Source: Shimia isoporae
Lineage (GTDB): Bacteria; Pseudomonadota; Alphaproteobacteria; Rhodobacterales; Rhodobacteraceae
Direction of reading: 5' to 3'
Assembly: GCF_004346865.1 (NCBI RefSeq)
Contig: NZ_SMGR01000004.1
Location: forward strand, 186,001-250,000
DNA: 64,000 nt
Below, one piece after another: positions 27,738 to 36,805 of the stretch (position 1 is its first letter; every line of letters begins with the position of its first letter). The notes under the pieces were generated by a model that was given only the letters and a program-made list of their open reading frames with translations, made no database searches and was not told the origin of the DNA. The translations under genes and the position numbers were made by a program.

Positions 27738-28493
27738 ATGGAATTCGGTGTCGAGGCGCTGCTGATACTGTTGGCAGCGGGTTTTTTCGCGGGATTTGTG
27801 GACTCGATTGCGGGTGGGGGAGGATTGATCACCCTGCCGGCTTTGATGATCGCGGGAGTGCCACCCATTCAGGCGCTTGCGACCAACAAAATTCAGGGCA
27901 TGTTCGGGTCAGGCACGGCCGCCTATTCCTATGCCAAGAGCGGGCTGGTGAATCTGCGGGAGCAGCTGCTGCCAGCAACTCTTGCGGGGTGTGCCTCGCT
28001 GGCGGGCGCATTGCTCGTTTCAGTGTTGCCGACCGAGTGGATCCGCCTGATTTTGCCGGTTCTGCTGATCGGAATTGCGGTGTTTTTTGCTTTCCGCAAG
28101 GACCCCGGAGACCTGGACCGCACCGCGCGTCTGACACCCGCGGCCTTTACGTGGACAGCAGTGCCGTTGATCGGCGCGTATGACGGGCTGTTGGGGCCGG
28201 GGGCAGGCAGCTTCTATATGATCGCCTTTGTTGCGCTGGGCGGGTACGGCATTTTGAAAGCGACAGCGCACACAAAGTTGCTGAATTTCGCGTCCAACGT
28301 TGGTGGGCTTGTCGGTTTCATTCTGATGGCTGAGCCGCTCTGGGCTGTTGGTCTCGCGATGGGCGTGACGCAGATTGCAGGAGCCCGCATCGGCGCCAAA
28401 ATGGCGATGGCCAAGGGTGCGAGGCTGATCCGTCCGCTGTTGGTCGTGACATCAATGGTGCTGGCCCTGAAACTGCTGTGGGACGTGCTCTAG
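27738..28493 (+). CDS. TauE/SafE-family membrane permease
   Basis: A polytopic inner-membrane protein of 251 residues with about eight hydrophobic helices and the two-repeat layout of the TauE/SafE (sulfite exporter) family. The first repeat begins FFAGFVDSIAGGGGLITLPAL (14-34 region), and the second contains GAYDGLLGPGAGSF. It starts six bases after serB and is probably co-transcribed. The family exports sulfite, sulfoacetate or other anions; the substrate here is unknown. Confidence 0.85.
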   Translation: MEFGVEALLILLAAGFFAGFVDSIAGGGGLITLPALMIAGVPPIQALATNKIQGMFGSGTAAYSYAKSGLVNLREQLLPATLAGCASLAGALLVSVLPTEWIRLILPVLLIGIAVFFAFRKDPGDLDRTARLTPAAFTWTAVPLIGAYDGLLGPGAGSFYMIAFVALGGYGILKATAHTKLLNFASNVGGLVGFILMAEPLWAVGLAMGVTQIAGARIGAKMAMAKGARLIRPLLVVTSMVLALKLLWDVL

Positions 28494-28562
28494 CTGCGAT
28501 TTTGCCGATTTCGGGAATCATGGGACACTCGCAAAACCAGTTTGTGTTTTCAGGAGGGTCCA

Positions 28563-28877
28563 ATGCCAAAGTTTATGTTCATTTATCACGGAGGTGGTCG
28601 CCCCGAGACGCCGGAAGAAGGCGAAAAGGTCATGGCCGCATGGATGAAATGGATGGAGGGGATAGGTTCTGACATGGTGGACCCCGGGAATCCCGCCGGC
28701 CTGTCCAGAACCGTCAGCGTTGACGGGGTTTCCGAGAACGGTGGGTCTAACCCTGTATCAGGCTACACACTCGTAAATGCGCCGGATATGGACGCCGCTT
28801 GCGCCATTGCCAAAGGCTGTCCGATCCTAGAAGGCGGGAAAGGCACCGTTGAGGTCGCCGAAGCAATGGACATGTAA
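28563..28877 (+). CDS. YCII-related (DGPF-type) small protein
   Basis: A 104-residue protein of the dimeric alpha/beta-barrel YciI type. It starts MPKFMFIYHGGGRPETPEE and contains SGYTLVNAPDMDAACAIAKGCP, the usual second half of this fold. A strong CAGGAGGGTCC precedes the ATG at 28563; the upstream Met in the same frame would remove this site. The function of the family is poorly defined (chlorophenol-related catabolism is one member). It stands alone between tauE-like and the convergent asparaginase. Confidence 0.78.
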   Translation: MPKFMFIYHGGGRPETPEEGEKVMAAWMKWMEGIGSDMVDPGNPAGLSRTVSVDGVSENGGSNPVSGYTLVNAPDMDAACAIAKGCPILEGGKGTVEVAEAMDM

Positions 28878-28909
28878 CCCAGGCTTCTTTCTGGTCAGAA
28901 ATACCCAAA

Positions 28910-28928
28910 GGCTCAGCGAAGCTGAGCC
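28910..28928 (-). terminator. Hairpin terminator of the asparaginase gene
   Basis: A perfect 8-bp stem (GGCTCAGC with GCTGAGCC) with GAA loop. On the minus strand it is followed by TTTGGGTATTT. It lies 58 bases past the asparaginase stop and 33 past the YCII stop, so it may also act on the plus strand, though no U-run follows there. Confidence 0.75.
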
Positions 28929-28985
28929 ATGTCCATCCCGGAGGTTATACCCGAAAGGGGAGCCGTCATTGGGTGGGCTGCCGAA

Positions 28986-29981
28986 TTACAGAAGCGCACT
29001 GCCGGCTTTCATCACGCCGGTTTGCAACCCGTCCCAGTTCCGTATCGGAGCGTCGAGATACTTCTTTGCCTCCGGATGGGTCGGATTCAACGCGCCGAGT
29101 TTCACGAGGATTGCGGCAATTGCGTTTTCGGAAGCGCGGGTGGCGCCATCAACGATCTTTAGCGCCACGCCAAGCTTTTGTTCAGGCAGCATGGCTACGA
29201 AATAAGCCTCGGCGCCGGTTTTGATAGCCACAGTGTGACCCATCGCCCGCATCAGATTGGTACAGGCGCGACCTTCTCCGGCCACATACTCGGGATGCTT
29301 TGCCATTGCGATGCGGAGTCGGGCCGCGGCGGTTTCGCGTGTCCCATTGCCTTCCCTCGCTGCTGCAAAAAATGCCATCGCTCGAGCCATGCCTTGCAGC
29401 GTGGAAGCGTGGTTTGGCGCGGAACATCCGTCGACCCCGTAACCGGCGCTGGGCTCTTGCGTCAGGTCCTCATGCGCAGCCTGCACCGCTTTTTGAACAG
29501 GGTGGTCGATTTCGCAATACTCTGCGTGTCCACCCAAGTGTTTGTTCAGAGTTAGGAAGCCCGAGTGTTTGCCTGAGCAATTGTTGTGAACCCGACAGAC
29601 CGGATCATTGCAGCGGATCAGTTCGTTGCGGATTGCGATGTCACGCGGTTCCTGCGGGCCACAGCGCAGATCGTCTTCGACAAAACCCTGCGCAGATAGC
29701 CACTCACGCACCATGTTGTTGTGAATGGCCGATGCGTTGTGGCTTGCGCAGGCAAGCGCAAGATGCATTTCACTCAGTCCGGCAGCATCGGCAGCACCAC
29801 TTTCCACCAACGGCATTGCCTGAATCATCTTTGACGAAGACCGCGGCAGCACAACGGCATCAGGATCGCCCCACGCGTGAACAATCTCTCCCTCTGCATT
29901 GCAGACCACGGCATGGCCGTGATGCATGCTTTCCAGAATATCTCCGCGCCAGATTTCCGTCATCAGAACCGGATCAGTCAT
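28986..29981 (-). CDS. Asparaginase (asparaginase II/PF06089 family)
   Basis: A 331-residue protein of the rhizobial-type type II asparaginase family, unrelated to E. coli AnsA/B. Recognisable family stretches include GHAVVCNAEGEIVHAWGDP near 18-36, the catalytic-type Ser/Lys region PRSSSKMIQAMP, NNCSGKHSGFL and GYGVDGCSAPNH. No signal peptide is present, so it is cytoplasmic. I start at the ATG at 29981; the frame opens eight codons earlier with TTG. It ends facing the YCII gene across a shared terminator hairpin. Confidence 0.85.
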   Translation of the reverse strand: MTDPVLMTEIWRGDILESMHHGHAVVCNAEGEIVHAWGDPDAVVLPRSSSKMIQAMPLVESGAADAAGLSEMHLALACASHNASAIHNNMVREWLSAQGFVEDDLRCGPQEPRDIAIRNELIRCNDPVCRVHNNCSGKHSGFLTLNKHLGGHAEYCEIDHPVQKAVQAAHEDLTQEPSAGYGVDGCSAPNHASTLQGMARAMAFFAAAREGNGTRETAAARLRIAMAKHPEYVAGEGRACTNLMRAMGHTVAIKTGAEAYFVAMLPEQKLGVALKIVDGATRASENAIAAILVKLGALNPTHPEAKKYLDAPIRNWDGLQTGVMKAGSALL

Positions 29982-30148
29982 CACATCTCTCACATTTGCA
30001 GGCAATTTTGTGCCAACAGGCCTTTCGCCTTTGGACGAATTTGGGTTAGACTCATCCTATCGAGACAAAAATGTCCAGCCACAAGAAACGGCATCAAGCC
30101 GGGGCGGACAGGTAATTGAGGTAAGTCACAGCTTGGAGGCTGTTGAGA

Positions 30149-30685
30149 ATGGGATCACGTTTTGTGAAAGCCATGGTTGCGGCGGCGAGTCTGTCGTTGG
30201 CGTCGTTTGGTGCGCAGGCGCAGGAAAGCAGCGAAAATCAAGTCGCTGCAATGACCGCGTGGAGCGTTTTTGAAGAGAAGCAAGGTGACGAAAAGGAATG
30301 CTGGGCAGTGAGCACGGCATCTGAAAGCGTCAACACGCGCAATGGCCAGGTCGTTGCCGTGAAGCGTTCCGACATTCTGTTGATGGTGGCTTATGTGCCC
30401 CAGAAAAGTGTGTCCGGTCAGGTTGCTTTCACGGGAGGTTACCCGTTCGCCTCAGGGTCCAATGTTGGCGTCGAGATTGACGGCAACTCGTTTGTTCTGA
30501 TCACTGACGGTGAATGGGGCTGGCCGGCGTCACCCGGCGATGATGCTGCTATTGTTGCTGCCATGAAGCGCGGCAAGACCGCAGTGCTGACAGCCCAGTC
30601 GTCGCGCGGCACCAAGACCAAGGACACGTTCTCTCTTCTGGGGTTCACTGCCGCAGTAGAAGAAGCGGGCAAGCGCTGCCAATAA
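30149..30685 (+). CDS. Invasion-associated locus B (IalB)-like secreted protein
   Basis: A 178-residue periplasmic or secreted protein. The signal peptide is clear (VKAMVAAASLSLASFGAQAQ, about 6-25). The mature part has a Trp-Cys pattern and beta-rich repeats as in IalB proteins, including CWAVSTAS and DGEWGWPASPGDDAAIVAAM. The ATG at 30149 follows GGAGG with a suitable gap. The family was named in Bartonella but is widespread in free-living alphaproteobacteria; no virulence role should be read into it. It is followed after 117 bases by a Hint-domain protein. Confidence 0.75.
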   Translation: MGSRFVKAMVAAASLSLASFGAQAQESSENQVAAMTAWSVFEEKQGDEKECWAVSTASESVNTRNGQVVAVKRSDILLMVAYVPQKSVSGQVAFTGGYPFASGSNVGVEIDGNSFVLITDGEWGWPASPGDDAAIVAAMKRGKTAVLTAQSSRGTKTKDTFSLLGFTAAVEEAGKRCQ

Positions 30686-30758
30686 ATTGAACGGCGTGAT
30701 CCGCGCCGTCTGATCCCTGCCAGGATTGATCGAAGCCACATCGCCACATGGGGGACGA

Positions 30759-30777
30759 CCGCCGGACCAACCGGCGG
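30759..30777 (+). repeat. Hairpin upstream of the first Hint gene
   Basis: A perfect 7-bp stem (CCGCCGG with CCGGCGG, loop ACCAA), 25 bases before the Hint gene start. No U-run follows. A weaker stem, ACGGCG with CGCCGT, lies at 30691-30709 just after the IalB-like stop. The pair may terminate the upstream message or structure the leader. Confidence 0.4.
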
Positions 30778-30802
30778 CATCCAACAGGTGCGAGGTGCAG
30801 GC

Positions 30803-31807
30803 ATGCCTGATCCGAAGTTTACTGAGATCAAATATCGTGGCCCCGGGTCTCAGGACTTTATTGAGGTTGCCGTTGACGCGGGCATGGATGTCTCAGGCAT
30901 CCAGATCATTGTTTACAATCCGAGCGGCACGGTGCGGTCAAGCAACGGTATCGGTACGTTTGATGGCACGATGTTCGGACAGGATGTCTACTCGCTGGAT
31001 GCGCCGGTTCACAAGAATGGCGCGGTTGCTCTCGTGGTCGATGGAGTCGTTGTGGACTTCGTGTCGTTCGACAATGTGGTCACCGCGAGCGAAGGTCCGG
31101 CGGCTGGGCAAGTTTCGAGTCAGATCGGTTCCACGGGCAACAACCAAGGTCAATCGGTACAGTTGGACAACGACGGAAACTGGACGGCAGGCGCTCTGAA
31201 TGAAGGCACGATCCCATGTTTTCTGGTAGGAACAAGAATTGCGACACGTCGCGGCGAGGTGGCCGTCGAAAACCTGCGACCTGGCGATCATGTTATGGTT
31301 CGCGACGGTGGATTTGCACCGGTGCGTTGGATCGGCAGTTATACCACTGAAGCGCGCGGAGCTTCATTCGAGAAAGCCGCGCCCATCAAGATCCCGCGTG
31401 GCGCAATGGGAAAGGGGCAGCCAAGTCGCGATCTTTATGTTTCGCCAAACCACCGTATTTGGATGCGGGATGCCAGTTTCGAAATGCTGTTTGAGGCGCG
31501 GGAGGTTCTGATACCAGCAAAGCAACTGATCGGGTGGAACGGGATTTCCCAAGTAAGCTATGTGCCACAGCCTGAGTACTTTCACTTCCTTTTTGACCAA
31601 CATCAGATTGTGTTGTCGGACGGGTTGTTGACCGAAAGCTTTCATCCCGGCGAAGTCACGCTGGATCAGTTCCAGAACGAGGCCCGGGATGAATTGCTGC
31701 GGATGTTCCCGAATCTGATGGATGTGGCTGTGTCCGGCAAAACGGCCCGAAAATGTCTGAAGTCTTTTGAAGCCCAACTGGCACTGAATGCAAAATCAGT
31801 TGCCTGA
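30803..31807 (+). CDS. Hint-domain protein with N-terminal lamin-tail-like domain
   Basis: A 334-residue protein. Residues 1-135 resemble a lamin-tail (LTD-like) beta-sandwich (FTEIKYRGPGSQDFIEV, GVVVDFVSFDN). A Hint domain starts at Cys139 (IPCFLVGTRIATRRGEVAV), continues with LRPGDHVMVRDGG, VSPNHRIWM (the block-B His) and FLFDQHQIV, and ends about residue 290, with a short tail. The catalytic Cys and His are intact, but no C-terminal His-Asn is present, so hedgehog-like cleavage is possible and intein-type splicing unlikely. No signal peptide. Its 3' end overlaps the opposing WYL-regulator gene by 12 bases. Confidence 0.75.
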   Translation: MPDPKFTEIKYRGPGSQDFIEVAVDAGMDVSGIQIIVYNPSGTVRSSNGIGTFDGTMFGQDVYSLDAPVHKNGAVALVVDGVVVDFVSFDNVVTASEGPAAGQVSSQIGSTGNNQGQSVQLDNDGNWTAGALNEGTIPCFLVGTRIATRRGEVAVENLRPGDHVMVRDGGFAPVRWIGSYTTEARGASFEKAAPIKIPRGAMGKGQPSRDLYVSPNHRIWMRDASFEMLFEAREVLIPAKQLIGWNGISQVSYVPQPEYFHFLFDQHQIVLSDGLLTESFHPGEVTLDQFQNEARDELLRMFPNLMDVAVSGKTARKCLKSFEAQLALNAKSVA

Positions 31808-32491
31808 AGGATTTTCAGCGTAGAAGCGTTGCAGATAGGTTGGGAGGTCCTTGCCGGCTTCATCGACAAAAGTGTGCCCGGTCTCCTGACAGTCTTCGAT
31901 ACGGTCGATGCGGAACACTCGGAAGTCTTCACGGGTTTCGCACCATCCCGTCATGGTCCATGCACGGCCCCAGTACTCCATTTGCAAAGGCCGAACGCGG
32001 CGGCTTGATCGCAGATTGGCGAGGGAAAGATAGTCGATTGCGAGGACCAGATGTTGTCGGATCGCTTTTCTGATCAGCGGCATTAGTTCAAAGCTGGCTT
32101 CGACATCGGGCGCCGCGAATATTTCTTTTCCGAAACCGTCAAGTGCGCCAAACATCGGATTGGGCATGGCTTGGTCTACTTTGGTCAGAACGCGATTGGC
32201 CGCATCCTGTAGTTCGGAGTCGGCTGTTTGGCGAACCAGTGCGGCGCCCAGATGCAAAGCTTCGAGCTCCACCTGTGTCAATGCCATCGGTGGCATGAAA
32301 ACAGGGGCGCGCAAGATATATCCGACCCCGCGCTCACCCTCTACCGGGATGCCGGACGCGACCAGTGTGTCCATGTCGCGATAGATAGTGCGGACCGACA
32401 CTTCCAAGTGCTCTGCCAGTTCGGACGCACGGTGCAACCGCCCGTCGCGCAGGAGCTGGATGAGGTCAAAGAGGCGATCGGTCCGGCGCAT
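31796..32491 (-). CDS. YafY-type transcriptional regulator (HTH plus WYL domain)
   Basis: A 231-residue regulator. The N-terminal winged HTH_11 domain is seen at 1-60 (LFDLIQLLRDGRLHRASELA, VRTIYRDMDTL), and a WYL ligand-binding domain follows (IRQHLVLAIDYLSL through WCETREDFRVFRIDRI). This class senses small ligands or nucleic acids and often regulates the adjacent gene. It lies three bases after a small monooxygenase-like gene on the same strand, so that gene is its likely target and operon partner. Its last 12 bases overlap the convergent Hint gene. Confidence 0.85.
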   Translation of the reverse strand: MRRTDRLFDLIQLLRDGRLHRASELAEHLEVSVRTIYRDMDTLVASGIPVEGERGVGYILRAPVFMPPMALTQVELEALHLGAALVRQTADSELQDAANRVLTKVDQAMPNPMFGALDGFGKEIFAAPDVEASFELMPLIRKAIRQHLVLAIDYLSLANLRSSRRVRPLQMEYWGRAWTMTGWCETREDFRVFRIDRIEDCQETGHTFVDEAGKDLPTYLQRFYAENPSGN

Positions 32492-32494
32492 GGA

Positions 32495-32800
32495 TCAGTT
32501 TTCGCGACCTGTTACAGTGAAATGTTGAATTTCGATGGTAGCGTCATCCAAGACTGCCACAAGGTCCGCGAGTTCGGGATGCTTGTCGACTTTGAATTCT
32601 TCCATCACTGCAAGCGCGGCCTCCATGGTTTCCCATTCCACGATATCAGCAAAAACGCCTTCTTCGGTTTGGGCCAGCTTGCGTGACACAAATCCGGGCT
32701 GCGATGAAGCAAAGGGTTGCGACTTTTTCCACGCGGATAGGGCGGCTTCAGCTGTGACACCTTCTTTGACCCGATAACGCACGATTTCCAGAACGGACAT
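32495..32800 (-). CDS. Small dimeric alpha/beta-barrel protein (antibiotic biosynthesis monooxygenase-like)
   Basis: A 101-residue protein. It begins SVLEIVRYRVKEGVTAEAA and has FADIVEWETMEAALAVMEEF, the two-strand and helix pattern of the ABM/DABB fold. A GGAGAG site precedes the ATG. It is the first gene of a two-gene unit with the YafY-type regulator, which suggests that regulator controls it. The enzymatic activity is not predictable: family members act on varied small substrates or none. Confidence 0.65.
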   Translation of the reverse strand: MSVLEIVRYRVKEGVTAEAALSAWKKSQPFASSQPGFVSRKLAQTEEGVFADIVEWETMEAALAVMEEFKVDKHPELADLVAVLDDATIEIQHFTVTGREN

Positions 32801-32952
32801 GATTTCTCTCCTTGGTTGGTTTCTAATGTCCGATCAATGGCACAGCCCAACTGACAGGGTCTGTCAGCTGACGTCGTCTCGGCGTGTATTATTTGCAAAT
32901 TGCCCTATATGGTGTATCTGCACCGCTTGAATTCCCAGATGAGTCCGAAACC

Positions 32953-34140
32953 ATGACCACCAGCGCGCCAATCACGCAGGACGTAATGACCATTCCTCGC
33001 AAAATGCCTGAGGGCGGCAAGATCAATCTTGTCGGCCTCACAAGGGATCAGTTGCGCGAAGTGTTGATCTCAAATGGTACCAAGGAAAAGCAAGCCAAGA
33101 TGCGGGTCGGGCAGATCTGGCAGTGGATTTATCAATGGGGTGTACGCGACTTTCACGAGATGACGAACCTGTCCAAGGCATATCGCGCCGAGCTGGATGA
33201 AAGGTTTGAAATTGCCATTCCAGAGGTGATCACAAAACAAGTTTCCGAGGATGGCACCCGCAAGTATCTGGTTCGAATTGCTGGTGGCCACGAAGTTGAA
33301 GTGGTCTACATTCCGGAAGACGACCGCGGTACGCTGTGTATTTCGTCGCAGGTTGGCTGCACGCTCACTTGTTCCTTCTGTCACACGGGCACCCAGAAAC
33401 TGGTGCGTAACCTAACAGCGGCGGAAATTATCGGTCAGGTAATGATGGCTCGCGACGATCTGAACGAATGGCCGGTTCCAGGTGCGCCCAAAGACGAGAC
33501 GCGCCTGTTGTCCAACATCGTTCTGATGGGCATGGGCGAACCTTTGTACAATTTTGACAACGTGCGGGACGCGATGAAAATTGCAATGGACCCTGAAGGG
33601 ATATCCCTGTCGCGTCGTCGTATTACGCTTTCGACGTCCGGAGTTGTGCCGGAGATCGCTCGGACTGCGGAAGAAATTGGCTGTCTTCTGGCGATTTCTT
33701 TTCATGCGACCACCAACGAGACCCGCGACGTTCTTGTGCCAATCAACAAGCGCTGGGATATCGACGAGCTTTTGCAGGCGCTGGCGGATTATCCGAAGGT
33801 GTCCAACTCCGAGCGGATCACATTTGAATATGTCATGTTGGACGGGGTGAACGACACCGATGAAGATGCGCACCGTTTGATTGATCACATAAAACGCTAC
33901 AATATCCCGGCCAAGATCAACCTGATCCCCTTCAACGAGTGGCCAGGAGCGCCATACAAGCGCAGCTCGAACAACCGCATCCGTGCGTTTGCCAACATTA
34001 TTTATCAAGCAGGCTATGCCTCTCCGATCCGCAAGACGCGTGGTGAGGACATCATGGCGGCCTGTGGCCAGTTGAAATCCGCAACCGAGCGCGCGCGCAA
34101 GTCCCGCAAGCAGATCGAAGCGGAAGCGGGAATGTCCTAA
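32953..34140 (+). CDS. rlmN: 23S rRNA (adenine-2503-C2) methyltransferase RlmN
   Basis: A radical SAM enzyme that methylates A2503 of 23S rRNA and A37 of some tRNAs. The CxxxCxxC cluster is in [18 protein letters not shown]. The [12 protein letters not shown] motif and a C-terminal Cys in MAACGQL (the acceptor-type cysteine) are present. The start I prefer is the ATG at 32953, giving 395 residues; a longer frame from 32884 adds an atypical stretch. No strong Shine-Dalgarno is seen. It stands alone, with a holin-like membrane gene 60 bases downstream. Confidence 0.93.
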   Translation: MTTSAPITQDVMTIPRKMPEGGKINLVGLTRDQLREVLISNGTKEKQAKMRVGQIWQWIYQWGVRDFHEMTNLSKAYRAELDERFEIAIPEVITKQVSEDGTRKYLVRIAGGHEVEVVYIPEDDRGTLCISSQVGCTLTCSFCHTGTQKLVRNLTAAEIIGQVMMARDDLNEWPVPGAPKDETRLLSNIVLMGMGEPLYNFDNVRDAMKIAMDPEGISLSRRRITLSTSGVVPEIARTAEEIGCLLAISFHATTNETRDVLVPINKRWDIDELLQALADYPKVSNSERITFEYVMLDGVNDTDEDAHRLIDHIKRYNIPAKINLIPFNEWPGAPYKRSSNNRIRAFANIIYQAGYASPIRKTRGEDIMAACGQLKSATERARKSRKQIEAEAGMS

Positions 34141-34203
34141 AAACTGGAAACGGCAAAAAATCTGGTTAGTCTGAACACATATTTCTTAGGGAAAGGTGCG
34201 TTC

Positions 34204-34587
34204 ATGCCCAAATTCGTTCTTTCTGCCGCAGCGCATCTGATCGCCAATGCGGTTGGTTTGATGCTTGCCAATATCCTTTTGTCGGGTTTCTCGATCAGTG
34301 TCCTTGGTATCGTGATCGTGACCGTCGTTTTCACGGTCGTGTCGATGGTGCTCTTGCCGATCCTGCGCAAAGTTTCCGAGAAGAAAGCGCCTCAGCTGCT
34401 TGGTGGCCTTTCTTTGATAGTAATCTTCTTCGGTTTGTGGATCACGGAATTGCTTGTCAGCAGTTTCACCATGGGTGGCTTCGTAAACCACATTGCAGCG
34501 ACCATCATTGTCTGGATTGGCGCCTTGATCGCGGCTGTTTTGGTGCCGAAGTATCTGATCACCGGCTTGAATGTACCGAAAAAGTAA
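34204..34587 (+). CDS. Phage-holin-superfamily-IV-like small membrane protein
   Basis: A 127-residue protein with four hydrophobic helices (about 8-26, 30-50, 64-86 and 96-115) separated by short polar loops. This matches PF04020 (4-TMS putative holin) proteins, found widely in bacterial chromosomes. The name does not imply a phage: no lysis or structural phage gene is nearby. An AGGGAAAGG stretch precedes the ATG. Function unknown; it could be a chromosomal membrane protein in envelope stress or turnover. Confidence 0.7.
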   Translation: MPKFVLSAAAHLIANAVGLMLANILLSGFSISVLGIVIVTVVFTVVSMVLLPILRKVSEKKAPQLLGGLSLIVIFFGLWITELLVSSFTMGGFVNHIAATIIVWIGALIAAVLVPKYLITGLNVPKK

Positions 34588-34688
34588 ACAATCGACTGCC
34601 GTGTCTAAAACTTTCCTCATTTGAGAGCCAATTGCGCCTCGATCAACAGTCAGTTTCTTTTTTGTCAACAAACAGGAGGGATTGACAC

Positions 34689-34898
34689 ATGGCACATGCA
34701 GACATCGGTGGCGCAATGATCGACGCGCCTGTTCTGGACATTCTGGCACGCGAAAAGTCCAACTCGCTGAGCAATCGCGAATGGAAATTCCGCCTCAAGG
34801 GCTACGGCTATGCCATCAAAGACGTGGCAGGCGCACAAGTTGTGACCAAACTGCCTCAGGGCATTGAACTTGGTGTGCTTCCGGCGAACTTCCACTAA
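34689..34898 (+). CDS. Small conserved-looking hypothetical protein
   Basis: A 69-residue acidic-to-neutral soluble protein (MAHADIGGAMIDAPVLDILA at the start, GIELGVLPANFH at the end) behind a perfect AGGAGGGATTGACAC ribosome site, which is why I keep it despite its size. I do not recognise the family. It is not hydrophobic and lacks a signal peptide. A short hairpin (CGCACC with GGTGCG) follows the stop. It lies between the holin-like gene and the convergent LOG-family gene. Confidence 0.6.
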   Translation: MAHADIGGAMIDAPVLDILAREKSNSLSNREWKFRLKGYGYAIKDVAGAQVVTKLPQGIELGVLPANFH

Positions 34899-34963
34899 GA
34901 CGACGTTCGCACCGACAAAAAGGGTGCGCCCCGGGTAAGATTTCGGGACGCCTGATATGTTTC

Positions 34964-35797
34964 TCAGCGACCGGGCAACTCGCCCCGTCGGGAATAGTCT
35001 TCCCAATTGTTGAGAATACTGACCGCCTCTTCGGCGGTTTCGACAAACTGGAACAGGTCGAGATCATCGGCCGAGATTGTGCCCGCATCCGCGAGCGCCT
35101 CCCAGTTTACGATCTTTTCCCAGAATTCGCGGCCAAACAGCAGGAACGGAACCCGATGCATTCGGCCAGTCTGGATCAGGGTAAGTGATTCAAACAGCTC
35201 GTCCAGCGTGCCAAAACCACCGGGGAAAATGCAGATAGCACTGGCACGCATCAGGAAATGCATTTTGCGGATCGCAAAGTAGTGAAAATTGAAACACAGG
35301 TCGGGCGTTACGTATTCGTTGGGAGCTTGTTCGTGTGGAAGCACAATGTTCAGTCCAATAGACCGGCCGCCTGCGTCCACCGCACCACGGTTACCAGCTT
35401 CCATTACGCCGGGACCACCGCCCGTGACGACGACGTTGTTCCGGCCATCGGATTGTTCCGTGATGATGCGGGCAAAGGTTCGCGCCTCGTCATAAAACCT
35501 CGAGAGATCTGCGAGAGTCTGAGTGCGCGCTGTGTTCTTTTTGGCTGGTTCGGGAATGCGGGCGCCGCCAAAAAGTACGACCGTGCTTTCGACACCGTGT
35601 TCGTCCAGCGCCATCTCCGGTTTCAAAAGCTCAAGCTGTAGACGCGCTGGGCGCAATTCCGGACGGCATAGAAAGTCTTCATCCGCGAAGGCCAGTCTGT
35701 AGCTTGGCGCGCGGGTTTGTGGGGTATCGGGCACCTGCTTGGCGGTCACGCGATCTGTGCGGGCATAAGACAGCGGGTGTGAGCGATTTTCAGTCAT
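34964..35797 (-). CDS. LOG-family Rossmann protein (TIGR00730-like phosphoribohydrolase)
   Basis: A 277-residue protein. The family's PGGxGTxxE motif is present as PGGFGTLDE near 192-200, together with GGGPGVMEAGNRGA and the nucleotide-binding first half from VVLFGGARIPEP. LOG-family members hydrolyse cytokinin riboside 5'-monophosphates or other nucleotides to free bases; the longer N-terminus here (about 70 residues) fits the larger bacterial subgroup. AAGGA precedes the ATG. It is divergent from dapD. Whether it acts on cytokinins cannot be told from the sequence. Confidence 0.85.
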   Translation of the reverse strand: MTENRSHPLSYARTDRVTAKQVPDTPQTRAPSYRLAFADEDFLCRPELRPARLQLELLKPEMALDEHGVESTVVLFGGARIPEPAKKNTARTQTLADLSRFYDEARTFARIITEQSDGRNNVVVTGGGPGVMEAGNRGAVDAGGRSIGLNIVLPHEQAPNEYVTPDLCFNFHYFAIRKMHFLMRASAICIFPGGFGTLDELFESLTLIQTGRMHRVPFLLFGREFWEKIVNWEALADAGTISADDLDLFQFVETAEEAVSILNNWEDYSRRGELPGR

Positions 35798-35977
35798 AAC
35801 AAGGGTCCTTGGTCACGCGGTTTGCCCATGGCTATCCGGTTCCGCTACGTCTGACCAGCGCGGCCTTGGCCGTGCCCGAACAAGATTGCGTCGCTTTGCA
35901 AGGTGACGTGGCCGTTTGAAGCGGTTAAGAAACGCCAAATCCATCTGGAAATTCCTGCAAACGGAGACGCAAAGACA

Positions 35978-36805
35978 ATGTCCAACGCCCAACTGGAACA
36001 AGCCATCGAAGCCGCCTGGGATGCGCGCGATACCATTACGCCTGCAACGACCGGTGAAACCCGCGAAGCCATCGAAGATACGCTGAACGCTTTGGACAGC
36101 GGAAGCCTTCGAGTCGCCGAAAGGATGGAAAACGGCAACTGGCATGTGAACCAATGGGCCAAGAAAGCGGTTTTGCTTGGGTTCCGCATCAAGGACATGG
36201 AAATCCAGTCTGGTGGTCCGCAAGGCAGCGGCTGGTGGGACAAGGTCGACAGCAAGTTCGCCGGTTGGGGTGAAAACCAGTGGAAAGCAGCAGGGTTCCG
36301 CGCGGTGCCAAACTGTGTCGTTCGCAAGTCGGCTTACATTGCACCCGGTGTGGTTCTTATGCCGTCTTTCGTAAACCTCGGTGCATTTGTTGATGAAGGC
36401 ACCATGGTAGACACTTGGGCTACTGTCGGCTCCTGTGCGCAAATCGGCAAAAATGTGCACCTTTCCGGTGGTGTCGGTATTGGTGGGGTTTTGGAGCCAA
36501 TGCAGGCCGGGCCGACGATTATCGAGGATAACTGCTTTATCGGAGCGCGTTCCGAAGTCGTCGAAGGCTGTATTGTGCGCGAAGGTTCGGTTCTTGGGAT
36601 GGGCGTTTACATTGGCCAGTCTACCAAGATTGTTGATCGGGAAACCGGCGAAGTGATGTACGGCGAAGTGCCGCCCTATTCCGTGGTTGTTTCCGGATCC
36701 ATGCCATCCAAAAACGGCGTGAGTCTTTACTGTGCGGTGATCGTGAAACGCGTCGATGAAAAGACGCGTTCGAAGACCGGTATCAACGAACTGCTGCGTG
36801 ACTGA
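35978..36805 (+). CDS. dapD: 2,3,4,5-tetrahydropyridine-2,6-dicarboxylate N-succinyltransferase
   Basis: A step of the succinylase branch of lysine and diaminopimelate synthesis. Left-handed beta-helix hexapeptide repeats are visible from [17 protein letters not shown] through [17 protein letters not shown]. The N-terminal helical domain and the C-terminal cap (KKNGVS-type region) match DapD. The start at 35978 gives 275 residues, the family length; an upstream frame adds 25 residues. dapE, the later step, is 5.5 kb downstream on the same strand. Its stop touches the stop of the opposing receptor gene. Confidence 0.95.
   Translation: MSNAQLEQAIEAAWDARDTITPATTGETREAIEDTLNALDSGSLRVAERMENGNWHVNQWAKKAVLLGFRIKDMEIQSGGPQGSGWWDKVDSKFAGWGENQWKAAGFRAVPNCVVRKSAYIAPGVVLMPSFVNLGAFVDEGTMVDTWATVGSCAQIGKNVHLSGGVGIGGVLEPMQAGPTIIEDNCFIGARSEVVEGCIVREGSVLGMGVYIGQSTKIVDRETGEVMYGEVPPYSVVVSGSMPSKNGVSLYCAVIVKRVDEKTRSKTGINELLRD

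Noticed and set aside
34204-34587. Possible prophage because of a holin-like gene
   Set aside because: The superfamily-IV holin name covers chromosomal membrane proteins; no phage structural, lysis or integrase gene is near.
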